Under the pieces are notes generated by a model. It searched no databases. It worked only from the letters and a program-made list of their open reading frames with translations, and had not been told where the DNA came from. Below are positions 24,608-32,373 of a DNA stretch of 36,444 nt, one piece after another; position 1 is the stretch's first letter; each line of letters opens with the position of its first letter. This DNA comes from Pseudopedobacter sp038237895 (GTDB taxonomy: Bacteria > Bacteroidota > Bacteroidia > Sphingobacteriales > Sphingobacteriaceae). The stretch spans positions 1 through 36,444 of the forward strand of contig JBBRYE010000018.1 in the NCBI GenBank assembly GCA_038237895.1, read 5' to 3'. The position numbers and the translations under genes were made by a program.

Positions 24608-25590
24608 CGATCTACACTTAATTTTTTCATAATGGCTTTACCCGCATAATTGATTAAAGCAGTAATTACAAATAAGAGCAATCCCATTTCTATCAATGCA
24701 GAGAAATAAATTTTGTTAGCAGCTTCTGTAAACTCATTGGCAATTACACTGGCTATGGTATTGCTAGGGTCAAATAAACTAGTGGGTAAATTAGCTGAAT
24801 TACCAATCACCATGGTGACAGCCATAGTTTCACCTAAAGCCCTACCTAAAGACAATAAGAAAGCTGCAACCAAGCCTGATTTAGCATAGGTTAAAACCAC
24901 CATTTTGATCATTTCAAATCGTGTGGCACCCATTGCGTAAGCCGCTTCTTTTAAATTTTTTGGCACCATTGTAATCACTTCTCTAGCTAGTGAAGCAGAA
25001 TAAGGAATGATCATAATCGCTAACACAATGGAAGCTGTTAAAATACTTACTCCGTAGGCTGGAACACCCAATTGAAGTTCGACAGCCCTGACAATGGGTA
25101 CTAATATGTACAAAGCCCAAAATCCGTAGATTACAGAAGGGATACCTGCCATTAAATCAATGGCAGATTTTAGAAAGGAAGAGAACCAGCCTTGGGGGCG
25201 ATATTCTCCCAAATATAAACTTACACCTAAAGAAAATGGAACAGAAATGATAAGTGCTAAAAATGAAGTGACCAATGTCCCTACCACAAAAGGAACGGAA
25301 CCATAAATGCCTTTTACCGGATCCCAAGTTTTACTTAAAAAAAAAGAGATACCTGAAGCTTTTATTGCCGGCATTGCTCCGACTATCAAACTGATGAAAA
25401 TACCACTTACCAAAAGTAGAATTAGTGCGGAAACTAGAATTAAACTAGAATTAAAAACCTTTTCTTGCTTTTTTAGGCTAGAAAGACTTTCTAATGGGAT
25501 AAGTACTTGATTTTCCCTATCCCAAATAGTTCCAGAAAGTTCATGAATGATCATTTTATGCTTTCTTTTTTTCTCTTTTACTTTCTCCAT
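24604..25590 (-). CDS. pstC: Phosphate ABC transporter permease PstC
   Basis: A 328-residue permease that pairs with PstA. About six membrane helices follow a charged N-terminal extension of some 45 residues (MEKVKEKKRKHKMIIHE). LMAGIPSVIYGFWAL and the docking loop LKEAAYAMGATRFEMIKMVVL identify the family. The N-terminal part before the first helix is longer than in many PstC proteins; a start at the internal ATG (25554) would shorten it by 12 residues. It begins 7 bases after pstS. Confidence 0.96.
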   Translation of the reverse strand: MEKVKEKKRKHKMIIHELSGTIWDRENQVLIPLESLSSLKKQEKVFNSSLILVSALILLLVSGIFISLIVGAMPAIKASGISFFLSKTWDPVKGIYGSVPFVVGTLVTSFLALIISVPFSLGVSLYLGEYRPQGWFSSFLKSAIDLMAGIPSVIYGFWALYILVPIVRAVELQLGVPAYGVSILTASIVLAIMIIPYSASLAREVITMVPKNLKEAAYAMGATRFEMIKMVVLTYAKSGLVAAFLLSLGRALGETMAVTMVIGNSANLPTSLFDPSNTIASVIANEFTEAANKIYFSALIEMGLLLFVITALINYAGKAIMKKLSVDR

Positions 25591-25597
25591 TTCCTGC

Positions 25598-26689
25598 TTA
25601 TAAAATTTTTATTCCCTTGTATGTGGCTGATTTAAGTATGCGTTCGGTCACTTTTAAAGCCTGTGGTGAGAGGGGGGCATAATGCAAATCGACATTAAAC
25701 TTTTGTCCATCATGTACTACCCACCAAAGTAATTGTAAAAGTTCTTCAGCTTTTTCCTTTGTTCGGTTTTTATAATCCTGCTCTTTATAAATTAGTGCCC
25801 AAGAGAAACTTGATATAGGATACCCTGTCGGTGAGATGGTGTTTGTAATAGATGCTTTTGCATCTGGAGGTAAAGGCATCTCTGCGGACGCGGAAATTGC
25901 ATTAATGCTTGGATATATAAATTGAAGACTTTGATTTTGTACTTTCCCAATCGCCATTTTATTCTCTATGGCATAAGAGAGTTCCACATATCCAATGCTA
26001 CCTGGACTTTGCTTAATTAGTCCGGCAACACCCTCGTTTCCTTTTCCTCCTAATCCCACAGGCCAATTTAAAGCAGTTCCTGTACCTACATTCTTATCCC
26101 ATTTTTCACTCACTTTGGACAAAAAATCTGTAAAAATATAAGATGTGCCACTTCCGTCAGAACGATGGATGACCGTAATCATTTGATGTGGTAAATTGAT
26201 GTTAGGATTGTCGTTTTGAATTTGTGGGTCATCCCAGTTTTTTATACTTCCTAAATAAATATTTGCCAATACCTGTGGAGAGAAATTTAAGGTATCCCTT
26301 ACTCCTTCTATACGATAACTGATGACTGCCGCACCAATACATACTGGGATATGTAATGCCGCTGCCTGCATATCATTAGTTTGCTCCTCATTTAATGGTG
26401 CATCGGAAGCACCAAAATCAATGGTTTTATTGGTGAGCTGAAGAATGCCTCCACCTGACCCAATGGATTGGTAATTAATCTGAACATGGTTTTGCTCATG
26501 ATATTTAGAAAACATGGCAGAGAAAAGTGGGTAATCAAAACTACTGCCAGCACCAATTAAACCAATAGATTTATCAGTTTGAAAGCAGGAACTTATTGAC
26601 AAGATCGTTCCAATTAGAAATAAATAGGTAGAAAAAGTACAAATATTATTGTGTCTGATCATGCTTGTCTGGTTGAGTCTAGGTTGCAT
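25598..26689 (-). CDS. pstS: Phosphate-binding lipoprotein PstS
   Basis: A 363-residue periplasmic phosphate receptor. A hydrophobic leader ends in a lipobox (GTILSISSC), so the protein is lipid-anchored. LIGAGSSFDYPLFSAMFSKY, INYQSIGSGGGILQL, DFGASDAPL and HRSDGSGTSYIFTDFL are the phosphate-contact segments of the family. The start at 26689 directly abuts the TGA of the small upstream gene (TGAATG), which favours coupling; an ATG at 26662 would give a more standard signal peptide. Either is possible. Confidence 0.95.
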   Translation of the reverse strand: MQPRLNQTSMIRHNNICTFSTYLFLIGTILSISSCFQTDKSIGLIGAGSSFDYPLFSAMFSKYHEQNHVQINYQSIGSGGGILQLTNKTIDFGASDAPLNEEQTNDMQAAALHIPVCIGAAVISYRIEGVRDTLNFSPQVLANIYLGSIKNWDDPQIQNDNPNINLPHQMITVIHRSDGSGTSYIFTDFLSKVSEKWDKNVGTGTALNWPVGLGGKGNEGVAGLIKQSPGSIGYVELSYAIENKMAIGKVQNQSLQFIYPSINAISASAEMPLPPDAKASITNTISPTGYPISSFSWALIYKEQDYKNRTKEKAEELLQLLWWVVHDGQKFNVDLHYAPLSPQALKVTERILKSATYKGIKIL

Positions 26690-26797
26690 TCAGTGCTTCG
26701 TTGAGACGTCATTTATCTCTCCTGTTTTTTTAAAATACAGTCCTAGTAAGACAATTAAAATTAGAATGACCAGTCCGATTAAGAAGTAATTAATCAT
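26690..26797 (-). CDS. 35-aa single-pass membrane microprotein at the head of the pst operon
   Basis: A 35-codon frame: MINYFLIGLVILILIVLLGL forms one membrane segment, followed by YFKKTGE and a short polar tail. Its TGA is immediately followed by the pstS ATG, as expected for a coupled first gene, and it begins about 34 bases after the candidate Pho box. The pattern (hydrophobic helix then positive charge) is that of small regulatory subunits such as KdpF, though there is no sequence match. It may stabilise the PstSCAB complex or link it to a sensor kinase; this is inference. Confidence 0.6.
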   Translation of the reverse strand: MINYFLIGLVILILIVLLGLYFKKTGEINDVSTKH

Positions 26798-26830
26798 AAA
26801 ACCTATTTGAGTATCTTTATAAAGGAACTC

Positions 26831-26847
26831 TTTTAACTTCTATTTAA
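26831..26847 (-). promoter_or_regulatory. Candidate Pho box upstream of the pst operon
   Basis: On the minus strand the hexamer gttaaa occurs twice with an 11-base period (26847-26842 and 26836-26831), the spacing of PhoB half-sites. It lies 34-50 bases before the start of the microprotein and nowhere else near a gene start in this operon. The half-site differs from the E. coli ctgtcat form, so the assignment rests on spacing and location. No clear TAnnTTTG promoter element was found between it and the start. Confidence 0.4.
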
Positions 26848-27020
26848 CCTTAAATAAATATTATGCTTAAGTTAAGTTTGTGTAACTAAGTAAGGAACTG
26901 TAAAGGTTATTTAAATAAAAAATTGAATAGTGATATCGGTTTTAATGTTTTGATAAATTAATATTGAAATACATACGTTTATTTTCCATTACATTAACTT
27001 AATCTCAATGACTTAGTTTT

Positions 27021-27171
27021 ATGTTTATGATTAAGGATATATTAGACAATCAGTTATTGATTCTTTTCCAAAAGGGAGATAGAAAGGCTTTTAATGTGTT
27101 TTTTGATCGGTATTGAGAAAGTTTTTGCTATTTTTTATTCTGGACTTAGAGATGAAGATGAAGCAAAAGAT
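27021..27171 (+). pseudogene. Truncated, frameshifted ECF sigma factor (FecI-like) N-terminal fragment
   Basis: Frame one from 27021 or 27027 reads MIKDILDNQLLILFQKGDRK then AFNVFFDRY and a stop at 27108. Shifting frame there continues EKVFAIFYSGLRDEDEAKDF, which is what region 2 of an ECF sigma factor looks like (usual pattern: GDEKAFEELYKRYW..LY...Y..L.DEDEAKDI). Homology stops at 27171 exactly where the tandem repeat begins, so the gene was both frameshifted and cut off by the repeat. Regions 2.3 to 4 are absent. Confidence 0.7.
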
Positions 27172-27627
27172 TTTGCTAACATCTCCAACAGCTGGTTCTC
27201 TCAAGCTTTTATTAACCACCCCCTACCCCCGCCAGCGGGGGACACCTTGCAAATGGTTAAATGGATTTTAGTTTTCATTTATTCCTCTTTGTGCTTTTGG
27301 TTGTTTTGTTTATTTCTTTGGGTAAGTTAAAATTTTAAATAAATGCGGATTAAAAATCTTTAATTATTTTATTGTTCGAGATGCGCTTTGCTAACAACTC
27401 GAACAGCTGGTTCTCTCAAGCATTTATTAACAACCCCCTACCCCCGCCAGCGGGGGATACTTTGCAAATGGTTAAATGGATTTTAGTTTTCATTTATTCC
27501 TCTTTGTGCTTTTGGTTTGTTTTGTTTATGTCTTGGGGTAAGTTAAAATTTTAAATGAATGGGGATTAAAAATCCTTAATCATTTTATTGTACCAGATGC
27601 GTTTTGCTAATATCTCGAATAGCTGGC
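27172..27627. repeat. Two tandem copies (215 and 216 bp) plus a partial third of a dispersed repeat
   Basis: Unit 1 is 27172-27386, unit 2 is 27387-27602, and the first about 25 bases of a third copy follow. The units are roughly 93% identical by eye. Each holds a GC-rich hairpin cccccgccagcggggg (27226-27241, 27441-27456) in otherwise AT-rich DNA, and the junction carries a dyad gttcgag (27374-27380) with ctcgaac (27398-27404); across all copies the consensus dyad is gttcgagatg...catctcgaac. Partial copies lie at 22165, 30137 and 30590. No transposase or coding frame belongs to it. Short open frames across the units are repeat artefacts. Confidence 0.85.
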
Positions 27628-27725
27628 TTAAAAATAATAGAATTAAGATACGGGATGATAGAATCCTTAATAATCATATAACTTTAAGTTAATATCAAAA
27701 CCTGCTCCTTTGCGTACAAATTAAG

Positions 27726-29957
27726 GTGGAAAGAGTAGTTTTTAAAAATATTTTTAATTCATTTAGAGCCAGGATACTAATAAGTTTCTTGTTCTTAAAA
27801 GTTATCCTAATTTCTTGGATTGTCATTTATTACTACATAAATTCTAAAGAGCTAAGGCTTCAAGAATTTTCATCCAAGCTTACTGATGTTCAAAATCAGT
27901 TTCTAGCCAGTAACAGATTTTTACAACACTTTATGTTATCGGGCTATCAACAACCTAGTTTTTATCAAACAAATTCACAAGAAGATATTGATAAATTTCT
28001 GTCCAATCTAGGGCATGATATTGTTCAAATAAATGAACTTAAAGTAGACACCACTCAATTCAATCTGGATCTGTCCGAAGCTTTAGATACTTTATCTATT
28101 TTAAATAGTAAAGTTATAAAGGAGACTCAGGGAATCAAAAAGGCATATTTTAAGAAAGGATTTAAGGATTTTGGATTAGAAGGAGAAATGAGAATTTATG
28201 CCCATTTTATAGAAGATTCTACTCAAATATCAAAAGTTGATATTTTGCAATTACGCAGGCATGAAAAAGATTTTTTATTAAGAGGGGATAAAAAATATTA
28301 TGAAGAGTTTGAAATTGAGATGCAAAAGCTACTTCAAATCTATAAGGGCAATTCTTTAGAAAGGACAAAACTGCTTAACTATAAAAATACATTTGAAAAT
28401 TTGGTTGATATTTATCACGATTTAGGTATTCATTCAAACTCTGGTAAGTATAAAGATGTAAATAGCTTGCTCAATCAAATTGATGATCAATACACAAAAG
28501 TAAATGCCATAGCTACCATTAGAATTAACAATTTAAGAGAAGGTTTTATGTTTACCTTATTGGTAGCATCAATATTTTCGTTCATCCTGGCAATTATATC
28601 ATCTATATACTTATCTGAAAAATTAACCAAGGGCATCAAAAATCTTGATGAAAGAATGTTTGCTTTTATAAAATCAAGATTTAAAGGGGAAGATCATAAG
28701 GAATTATATGTTTCTAATATCACTGAAATCTCCAGGTTAAATAAGGATTTCACCTTGTTAAAAAACACGCTAAAAGAAACATTGAATGATCTTGAAAGCT
28801 CTTTTCAAAAAGCAAAAGCAGCTTCGGAAGCAAAAGGGATATTTTTAGCTAATATGAGCCATGAAATCAGAACTCCATTAAATGGGATTATTGGTATGGC
28901 ACATATTCTAAAAAGTGGGCATTTAAATGAAGAGCAAAAAAACAATCTGGAAACTATGGAGTTTTCTGCCAACCATTTATTAGAACTGATCAACAGTATT
29001 TTAGATTACTCTAAGATAGAGGCAGGAAAATTAAAGATGGAAAAAGTATCTTTTAATCTTGAGAATGATTTAACAAAACTGGTGAAGATATTTGATTATA
29101 AAATTATCGAACAAAAATTAGAGCTAATCCTAAACTTTGATGCAGACAATAGGCATTTTAAAATTGGAGATTCTATTCGAATTCAACAAATTTTAATCAA
29201 TCTGATCAATAATGCAGTTAAGTTTACAAAAGAAGGGAAAATACAGGTATTAGTTACGGAAATTTTCAGAAATAGAGAGAGGCAAAAACTCCGATTCGAA
29301 ATTTCAGATACTGGAATTGGAATTGAGCCAGATAAAATGGAGACTTTATTTAAGGCTTTTGAACAGGGCGATGCTTCTATCACCAGGAATTACGGTGGTA
29401 CTGGTTTAGGTTTAACAATCGCTAATCAATTACTAAATCTATTAAATTCATCCTTACATGTTACAAGCGAGGTAGGAAAAGGTTCGGTTTTTTCTTTTGA
29501 AATTGAACTGATGCAGGGCGATTTAATTACAAATAAAATTGCAAAGCTCATCAGTTCCCCTAAAAATACAGATAAAATAAAAATCCTTTTAGCAGAGGAC
29601 AACCTCATTAACCAAAAGGTTTTGGTGATGATGATGAAACAAAACAATGCAGAAGTTATTATTGCAAACAATGGACTTGAGGCAGTAAATCTTTATCAAC
29701 AAAATAATTTTGACATGATATTTATGGATATTCAAATGCCAATAATGGATGGTTTTGAAGCAACTTTAACAATTAGGGATTTACAGGTAAATCAAGATTA
29801 TACGCCAATAATTGCCATTACCGCAAATGCTTTTAGTGAAGATAGGGATAAAGCTTTTGCTGTTGGTATGGATGATTTTATCACAAAACCGGTTAAACCA
29901 CTAGAACTAAAAGAGATCATCGAAAAATTTAGCAAAAATGCATTGTCTGTAGGTTAA
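27726..29957 (+). CDS. Hybrid sensor histidine kinase with C-terminal receiver domain
   Basis: A 743-residue membrane kinase. The start is a GTG at 27726; the frame is open only from 27693 and no ATG is available upstream. Membrane helices at about 17-38 and 275-297 enclose a 235-residue helical extracytoplasmic sensor resembling four-helix-bundle or CHASE3 types. Then come a linker/coiled coil (about 300-370), HisKA with MSHEIRTPLNG (phospho-acceptor His379), HATPase with NNAVKFTKEG, DTGIGI and GTGLGL, and a receiver with LLAEDNLINQKVL, phospho-acceptor Asp668 in FMDIQMPIMDG, and ITKPVKP. All catalytic boxes are intact. There is no adjacent response regulator or transport partner, so the signal is unknown; the phosphate operon 1 kb away is oppositely oriented and PhoR does not have this architecture. 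Confidence 0.93.
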   Translation: MERVVFKNIFNSFRARILISFLFLKVILISWIVIYYYINSKELRLQEFSSKLTDVQNQFLASNRFLQHFMLSGYQQPSFYQTNSQEDIDKFLSNLGHDIVQINELKVDTTQFNLDLSEALDTLSILNSKVIKETQGIKKAYFKKGFKDFGLEGEMRIYAHFIEDSTQISKVDILQLRRHEKDFLLRGDKKYYEEFEIEMQKLLQIYKGNSLERTKLLNYKNTFENLVDIYHDLGIHSNSGKYKDVNSLLNQIDDQYTKVNAIATIRINNLREGFMFTLLVASIFSFILAIISSIYLSEKLTKGIKNLDERMFAFIKSRFKGEDHKELYVSNITEISRLNKDFTLLKNTLKETLNDLESSFQKAKAASEAKGIFLANMSHEIRTPLNGIIGMAHILKSGHLNEEQKNNLETMEFSANHLLELINSILDYSKIEAGKLKMEKVSFNLENDLTKLVKIFDYKIIEQKLELILNFDADNRHFKIGDSIRIQQILINLINNAVKFTKEGKIQVLVTEIFRNRERQKLRFEISDTGIGIEPDKMETLFKAFEQGDASITRNYGGTGLGLTIANQLLNLLNSSLHVTSEVGKGSVFSFEIELMQGDLITNKIAKLISSPKNTDKIKILLAEDNLINQKVLVMMMKQNNAEVIIANNGLEAVNLYQQNNFDMIFMDIQMPIMDGFEATLTIRDLQVNQDYTPIIAITANAFSEDRDKAFAVGMDDFITKPVKPLELKEIIEKFSKNALSVG

Positions 29958-30136
29958 TTATTTCTTCTTTTTTTAATTTCAACACCTATTGTTTCTCAAT
30001 TCTGCCAATTTGTTCTGTGTACTTTTGGTCTTGATTATAAATATTTTTAATAGATTATATTAACTGTTTATAAAGAAGTGAGACATAACCTGCGGGACAT
30101 ATTATGCTTTGCTTAGATCACTATCTGATTATGTTT

Positions 30137-30215
30137 ATTAACCACCCCCTACCCCCGCCAGCGGGGGACACTTTGCAAATGGCTAAATGAATTTTAGTTT
30201 TCGTTTATTCATTTT
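30137..30215. repeat. Partial copy of the dispersed repeat (left half)
   Basis: It contains ttattaaccaccccctaccc and the hairpin cccccgccagcggggg (30152-30167), then gcaaatggctaaatgaattt, matching the first half of the units at 27172. The right half is missing. Weaker similarity continues to about 30230, across the stop codon of the neighbouring gene remnant. Confidence 0.75.
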
Positions 30216-30348
30216 TAGGTGTTTTTGGTTTTACTTCTTTAGTTTTTTCTTTTGTGAATAGATCTGCGGTGTATTTTTCATAGCTTTCAAATAGAAATTC
30301 CATGCGTTTGGCTTCGCTTAAAAATGATTGCAGGGCGGTTGGTTGTAC
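30205..30348 (-). pseudogene. 3' remnant of an unidentified coding gene
   Basis: The minus strand is open from a stop at 30349-30351 and reads QPTALQSFLSEAKRMEFLFE and onward to KPKTPKNE and a stop at 30205. The composition is that of a real helical C-terminus with a Lys/Pro-rich tail, and it is abruptly cut at its 5' side by the tRNA-like fragment. The only internal ATG (30303) would give 32 residues, too short to be convincing. I cannot name the parent gene. Confidence 0.45.
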
Positions 30349-30367
30349 TCAGACCGAGAATCGAACC
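30341..30367 (-). other. tRNA 3'-end fragment, candidate attachment-site scar
   Basis: The minus strand holds a T-loop consensus gttcgattc followed by tcgg and tctgagt-a, the order of T-stem 3' side, 3' acceptor strand and discriminator base. The 5' side cannot pair with it and no tRNA body is present, so this is only a 27-base 3' end. Integrative elements often recombine at tRNA 3' ends and leave such copies. It sits about 300 bases outside the first gene of the conjugative block. Confidence 0.4.
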
Positions 30368-30589
30368 GTTGATATTTTTTAATATAATATTTAAATTTAG
30401 ATATTTGCTGTATTAAAGGTCGTTAGGGTTTGTAGTTTACCATTAAGGATGGTAGTATTATAAGGCTAACGATTTTTTTAAAATATCCCTTAATTTAATG
30501 AATGTCTAATTTAATTGCTCATTTAAAAGTAAGGGTTTTTTATTTGTAATTATTTAAACTTTAACGAGTTTTAAATAGATTGTTGGAAA

Positions 30590-30652
30590 CGTTTAAAATC
30601 CTTTATTATTTATTGTGTAAGATGTGATTTCCTAACATCTCGAACTGCTGGT
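30590..30652. repeat. Degenerate copy of the dispersed repeat dyad
   Basis: The gtttaaaatcctttattatt block followed by gtaagatgtg...aacatctcgaactgctgg matches the end of the 215-base unit at about 70%. It ends 9 bases before the stop codon of the 217-aa gene. Confidence 0.5.
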
Positions 30653-30660
30653 GCTAAAAT

Positions 30661-31314
30661 CTATTCGTACATTTCCGTTTTAATTTCATTGAAATAGTTT
30701 TTGAGGTCGCTAAATATTGTTTTTTGGTTATCAAATAACATATCTTCTGAAATTATCGTTTTCATTATATTAACTGTTCCTTGATTTTCTCCAAAACAAT
30801 ATCCTTGTGAAGTTGCTGCAACAAATCTGACCTTATCCTCTACGGCAGAGTTCTCAAAATTGTGATATACTGATTCATGTTTCTCATTTACAAATGCAGC
30901 AGTAAAACCCCAGCTATTTTTAAATAATATATTGATGATTTCTTCATTTGAAATTGAATCGTCTTTTAAAATCCTTTCCCGATATCTTTTAAAAAAGTGC
31001 GGTGGATAAATTGTAATAATTTTCGTTTCAATAGTTAGCGCCACTGCATAACGTCCTTCAACACGCGAATAAATCCCGTAAAAACCCAACATCGGTTTCC
31101 TTCTCTCAGTTCGCTTTCTTGCAGTAAACGTAACAACCATTATATTTTTTCTTTTTGTTTGGCATTTATATGACTTTACAACAGGATATCGATTTGATTT
31201 CAAGACAGCTCTTTCAAACTCTTTTTTACACGAATCTATTTTGTTTTCGAGATCTTTCAAGTCATTGAATACTTCGTCTTGAATTTCTCGAACAGTCATT
31301 GATGGAACAATCAT
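30661..31314 (-). CDS. Uncharacterised protein (217 aa)
   Basis: A 217-residue protein, MIVPSMTVREIQDEVFNDLK onward: a coiled-coil-like N-terminus (8-40), a basic beta-rich middle (VVTFTARKRTERRKPMLGFY, in part), an IYPPHFFKRYRERIL segment and a mixed C-terminus. No signal peptide or membrane helix. I recognise no family, though the middle recalls small toxin or nuclease folds without clear catalytic residues. It is alone, with repeat fragments downstream and a 470-base gap upstream, consistent with accessory cargo of the mobile element. A start at the internal ATG six codons in is also possible. Confidence 0.65.
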   Translation of the reverse strand: MIVPSMTVREIQDEVFNDLKDLENKIDSCKKEFERAVLKSNRYPVVKSYKCQTKRKNIMVVTFTARKRTERRKPMLGFYGIYSRVEGRYAVALTIETKIITIYPPHFFKRYRERILKDDSISNEEIINILFKNSWGFTAAFVNEKHESVYHNFENSAVEDKVRFVAATSQGYCFGENQGTVNIMKTIISEDMLFDNQKTIFSDLKNYFNEIKTEMYE

Positions 31315-31782
31315 AAAGGTGGATTTTTGGTTAAATGGTCTAGTTTCTTGCTCTTGTACCTAACGTTTTGAAAATTTGAGTAGAAATGGCATTGCTTGCA
31401 GAACCATTGTCGTAAAGCACTAAATTAAGTAAATAACTGATGAATTGACTTAAACCACTTTCAGCCATTTTTGCGCAAATTTGCTGTTACCAGCTGGCTT
31501 TTTTTATTAACTTACAATGTTAAAAATAGATATTCTTTCTTTTATTTCTATGTTAGGTAGTGCAATATTTTTACTTATAAAATCTGTAAAAAACACTTTC
31601 TTGTCATTTAGGAGAATTATTTTTGAGTAATGATAAAAGCAATTAGGTAATACGTGGTATTTTGAAAAGCCCTAAAGAGATTTGGTTTTTTTTTGTGCAA
31701 TAAAAAATGTTATACTTGTTATGTGAGAAAATCAAAATTAAGTAATAGAATATTTTAGAAGCAGCTAATAGTAACTTAACTA
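31315..31782. other. Intergenic gap
   Basis: About 470 AT-rich bases. A 37-codon plus-strand frame (31517-31630) with a hydrophobic centre lies inside and is listed separately. Near 31674-31700 a sequence resembles the 22129 terminator but has lost its right stem arm. agccattttt and agctggcttttttt around 31470-31505 form only a weak stem. No further gene is seen. Confidence 0.45.
31517..31630 (+). CDS. Possible 37-aa hydrophobic peptide
   Basis: The frame MLKIDILSFISMLGSAIFLL then IKSVKNTFLSFRRIIFE would be one membrane segment with a basic tail, a pattern shared by small membrane toxins and regulators. There is no operon partner, no antisense RNA evidence and no recognised family, so it may be chance in AT-rich DNA. 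Confidence 0.2.
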   Translation: MLKIDILSFISMLGSAIFLLIKSVKNTFLSFRRIIFE

Positions 31783-32280
31783 CTATTCTAAATTAATTTT
31801 AATACGTCCAACTTTTGAATCATTGGTGCTAATGTTAGAAATCCTATTGAAGGGACTTTGTCCAATAAACAAAATTTTAAATTCAACCAATGCACTTTTC
31901 CCATCATCGGATAATTTCACATTCAATATCTTACCATTAACTTCTTCCACAATTCTAACCCGCTGCACATTATTTTTAATATCTTCTTCCGTTTGCGGAA
32001 TCAGATAAGGTTTCGACTTATCTGTAAAAGCAATAATCGGTTTTCCTACGTCTATCAGTTTTTGAGTATGAGAAATTTTGACATAACCGTCCTTTTCTAA
32101 TCCTGCATCTATTAATTTTCTGGCATCCGCAGGATCTGCAATATAGATTTCTGTGTCTATCGTTTTAGGATAACCTTCTTGCTCTTGCAATATTTTAAGG
32201 GCAGTTTCTTTATCTAACTTTTTGTTAGTGCAGGCAGTAAATATTAAAAATAAACCTACAATAGCGAATATCTTTTTCAT
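31783..32280 (-). CDS. Putative lipoprotein (165 aa)
   Basis: A 165-residue protein with an N-terminal lipoprotein signal (KKIFAIVGLFLIFTAC, lipid-acceptor Cys17). The mature part is a mixed alpha/beta domain containing EIYIADPADARKLIDAGLEK and IAFTDKSKPYLIPQTEEDI; no family is recognised. It is separated from the tra operon by the terminator at 32341-32369, so it probably has its own promoter. It could be an entry-exclusion or envelope accessory protein of the conjugative element, which is inference from position. Confidence 0.8.
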   Translation of the reverse strand: MKKIFAIVGLFLIFTACTNKKLDKETALKILQEQEGYPKTIDTEIYIADPADARKLIDAGLEKDGYVKISHTQKLIDVGKPIIAFTDKSKPYLIPQTEEDIKNNVQRVRIVEEVNGKILNVKLSDDGKSALVEFKILFIGQSPFNRISNISTNDSKVGRIKINLE

Positions 32281-32340
32281 GATTTTGCGTTTAATAAATG
32301 TTTAAATTTAACGGTAACAAAAGCGTTATCATATCTTTAG

Positions 32341-32369
32341 AAAAAGGAAAAGCCCTTTCGGGCTTCTCC
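32341..32369 (-). terminator. Terminator of the tra operon
   Basis: Stem ggaaaagccc (32346-32355) with gggcttctcc (32360-32369) around a tttc loop; the one imperfect position is a G-U pair in the minus transcript. Five Us follow. It lies 5 bases after the stop of the 261-aa gene and ends the TraJ-to-261-aa transcript. Confidence 0.8.
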
Positions 32370-32373
32370 TGCA

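Larger units (their letters stand above)
29958..30660. other. 700-base gap made of repeat fragments and gene remnants
   Basis: No intact gene. Reading left to right it holds nothing notable to 30136, the C-rich hairpin half of the dispersed repeat (30137-30215), the 3' remnant of a minus-strand gene, a tRNA-like 3' end, AT-rich filler, and a degenerate copy of the repeat dyad (30590-30652). This looks like an accumulation site for insertions next to the conjugative element. Confidence 0.6.

Noticed and set aside
27094..27554. Two open frames of 78 and 60 codons in the repeat region
   Set aside because: They are translations of the tandem repeat units (shared NSWFSQAFINxPLPPPAGDT) and, in the first, of the broken sigma factor; no independent gene.
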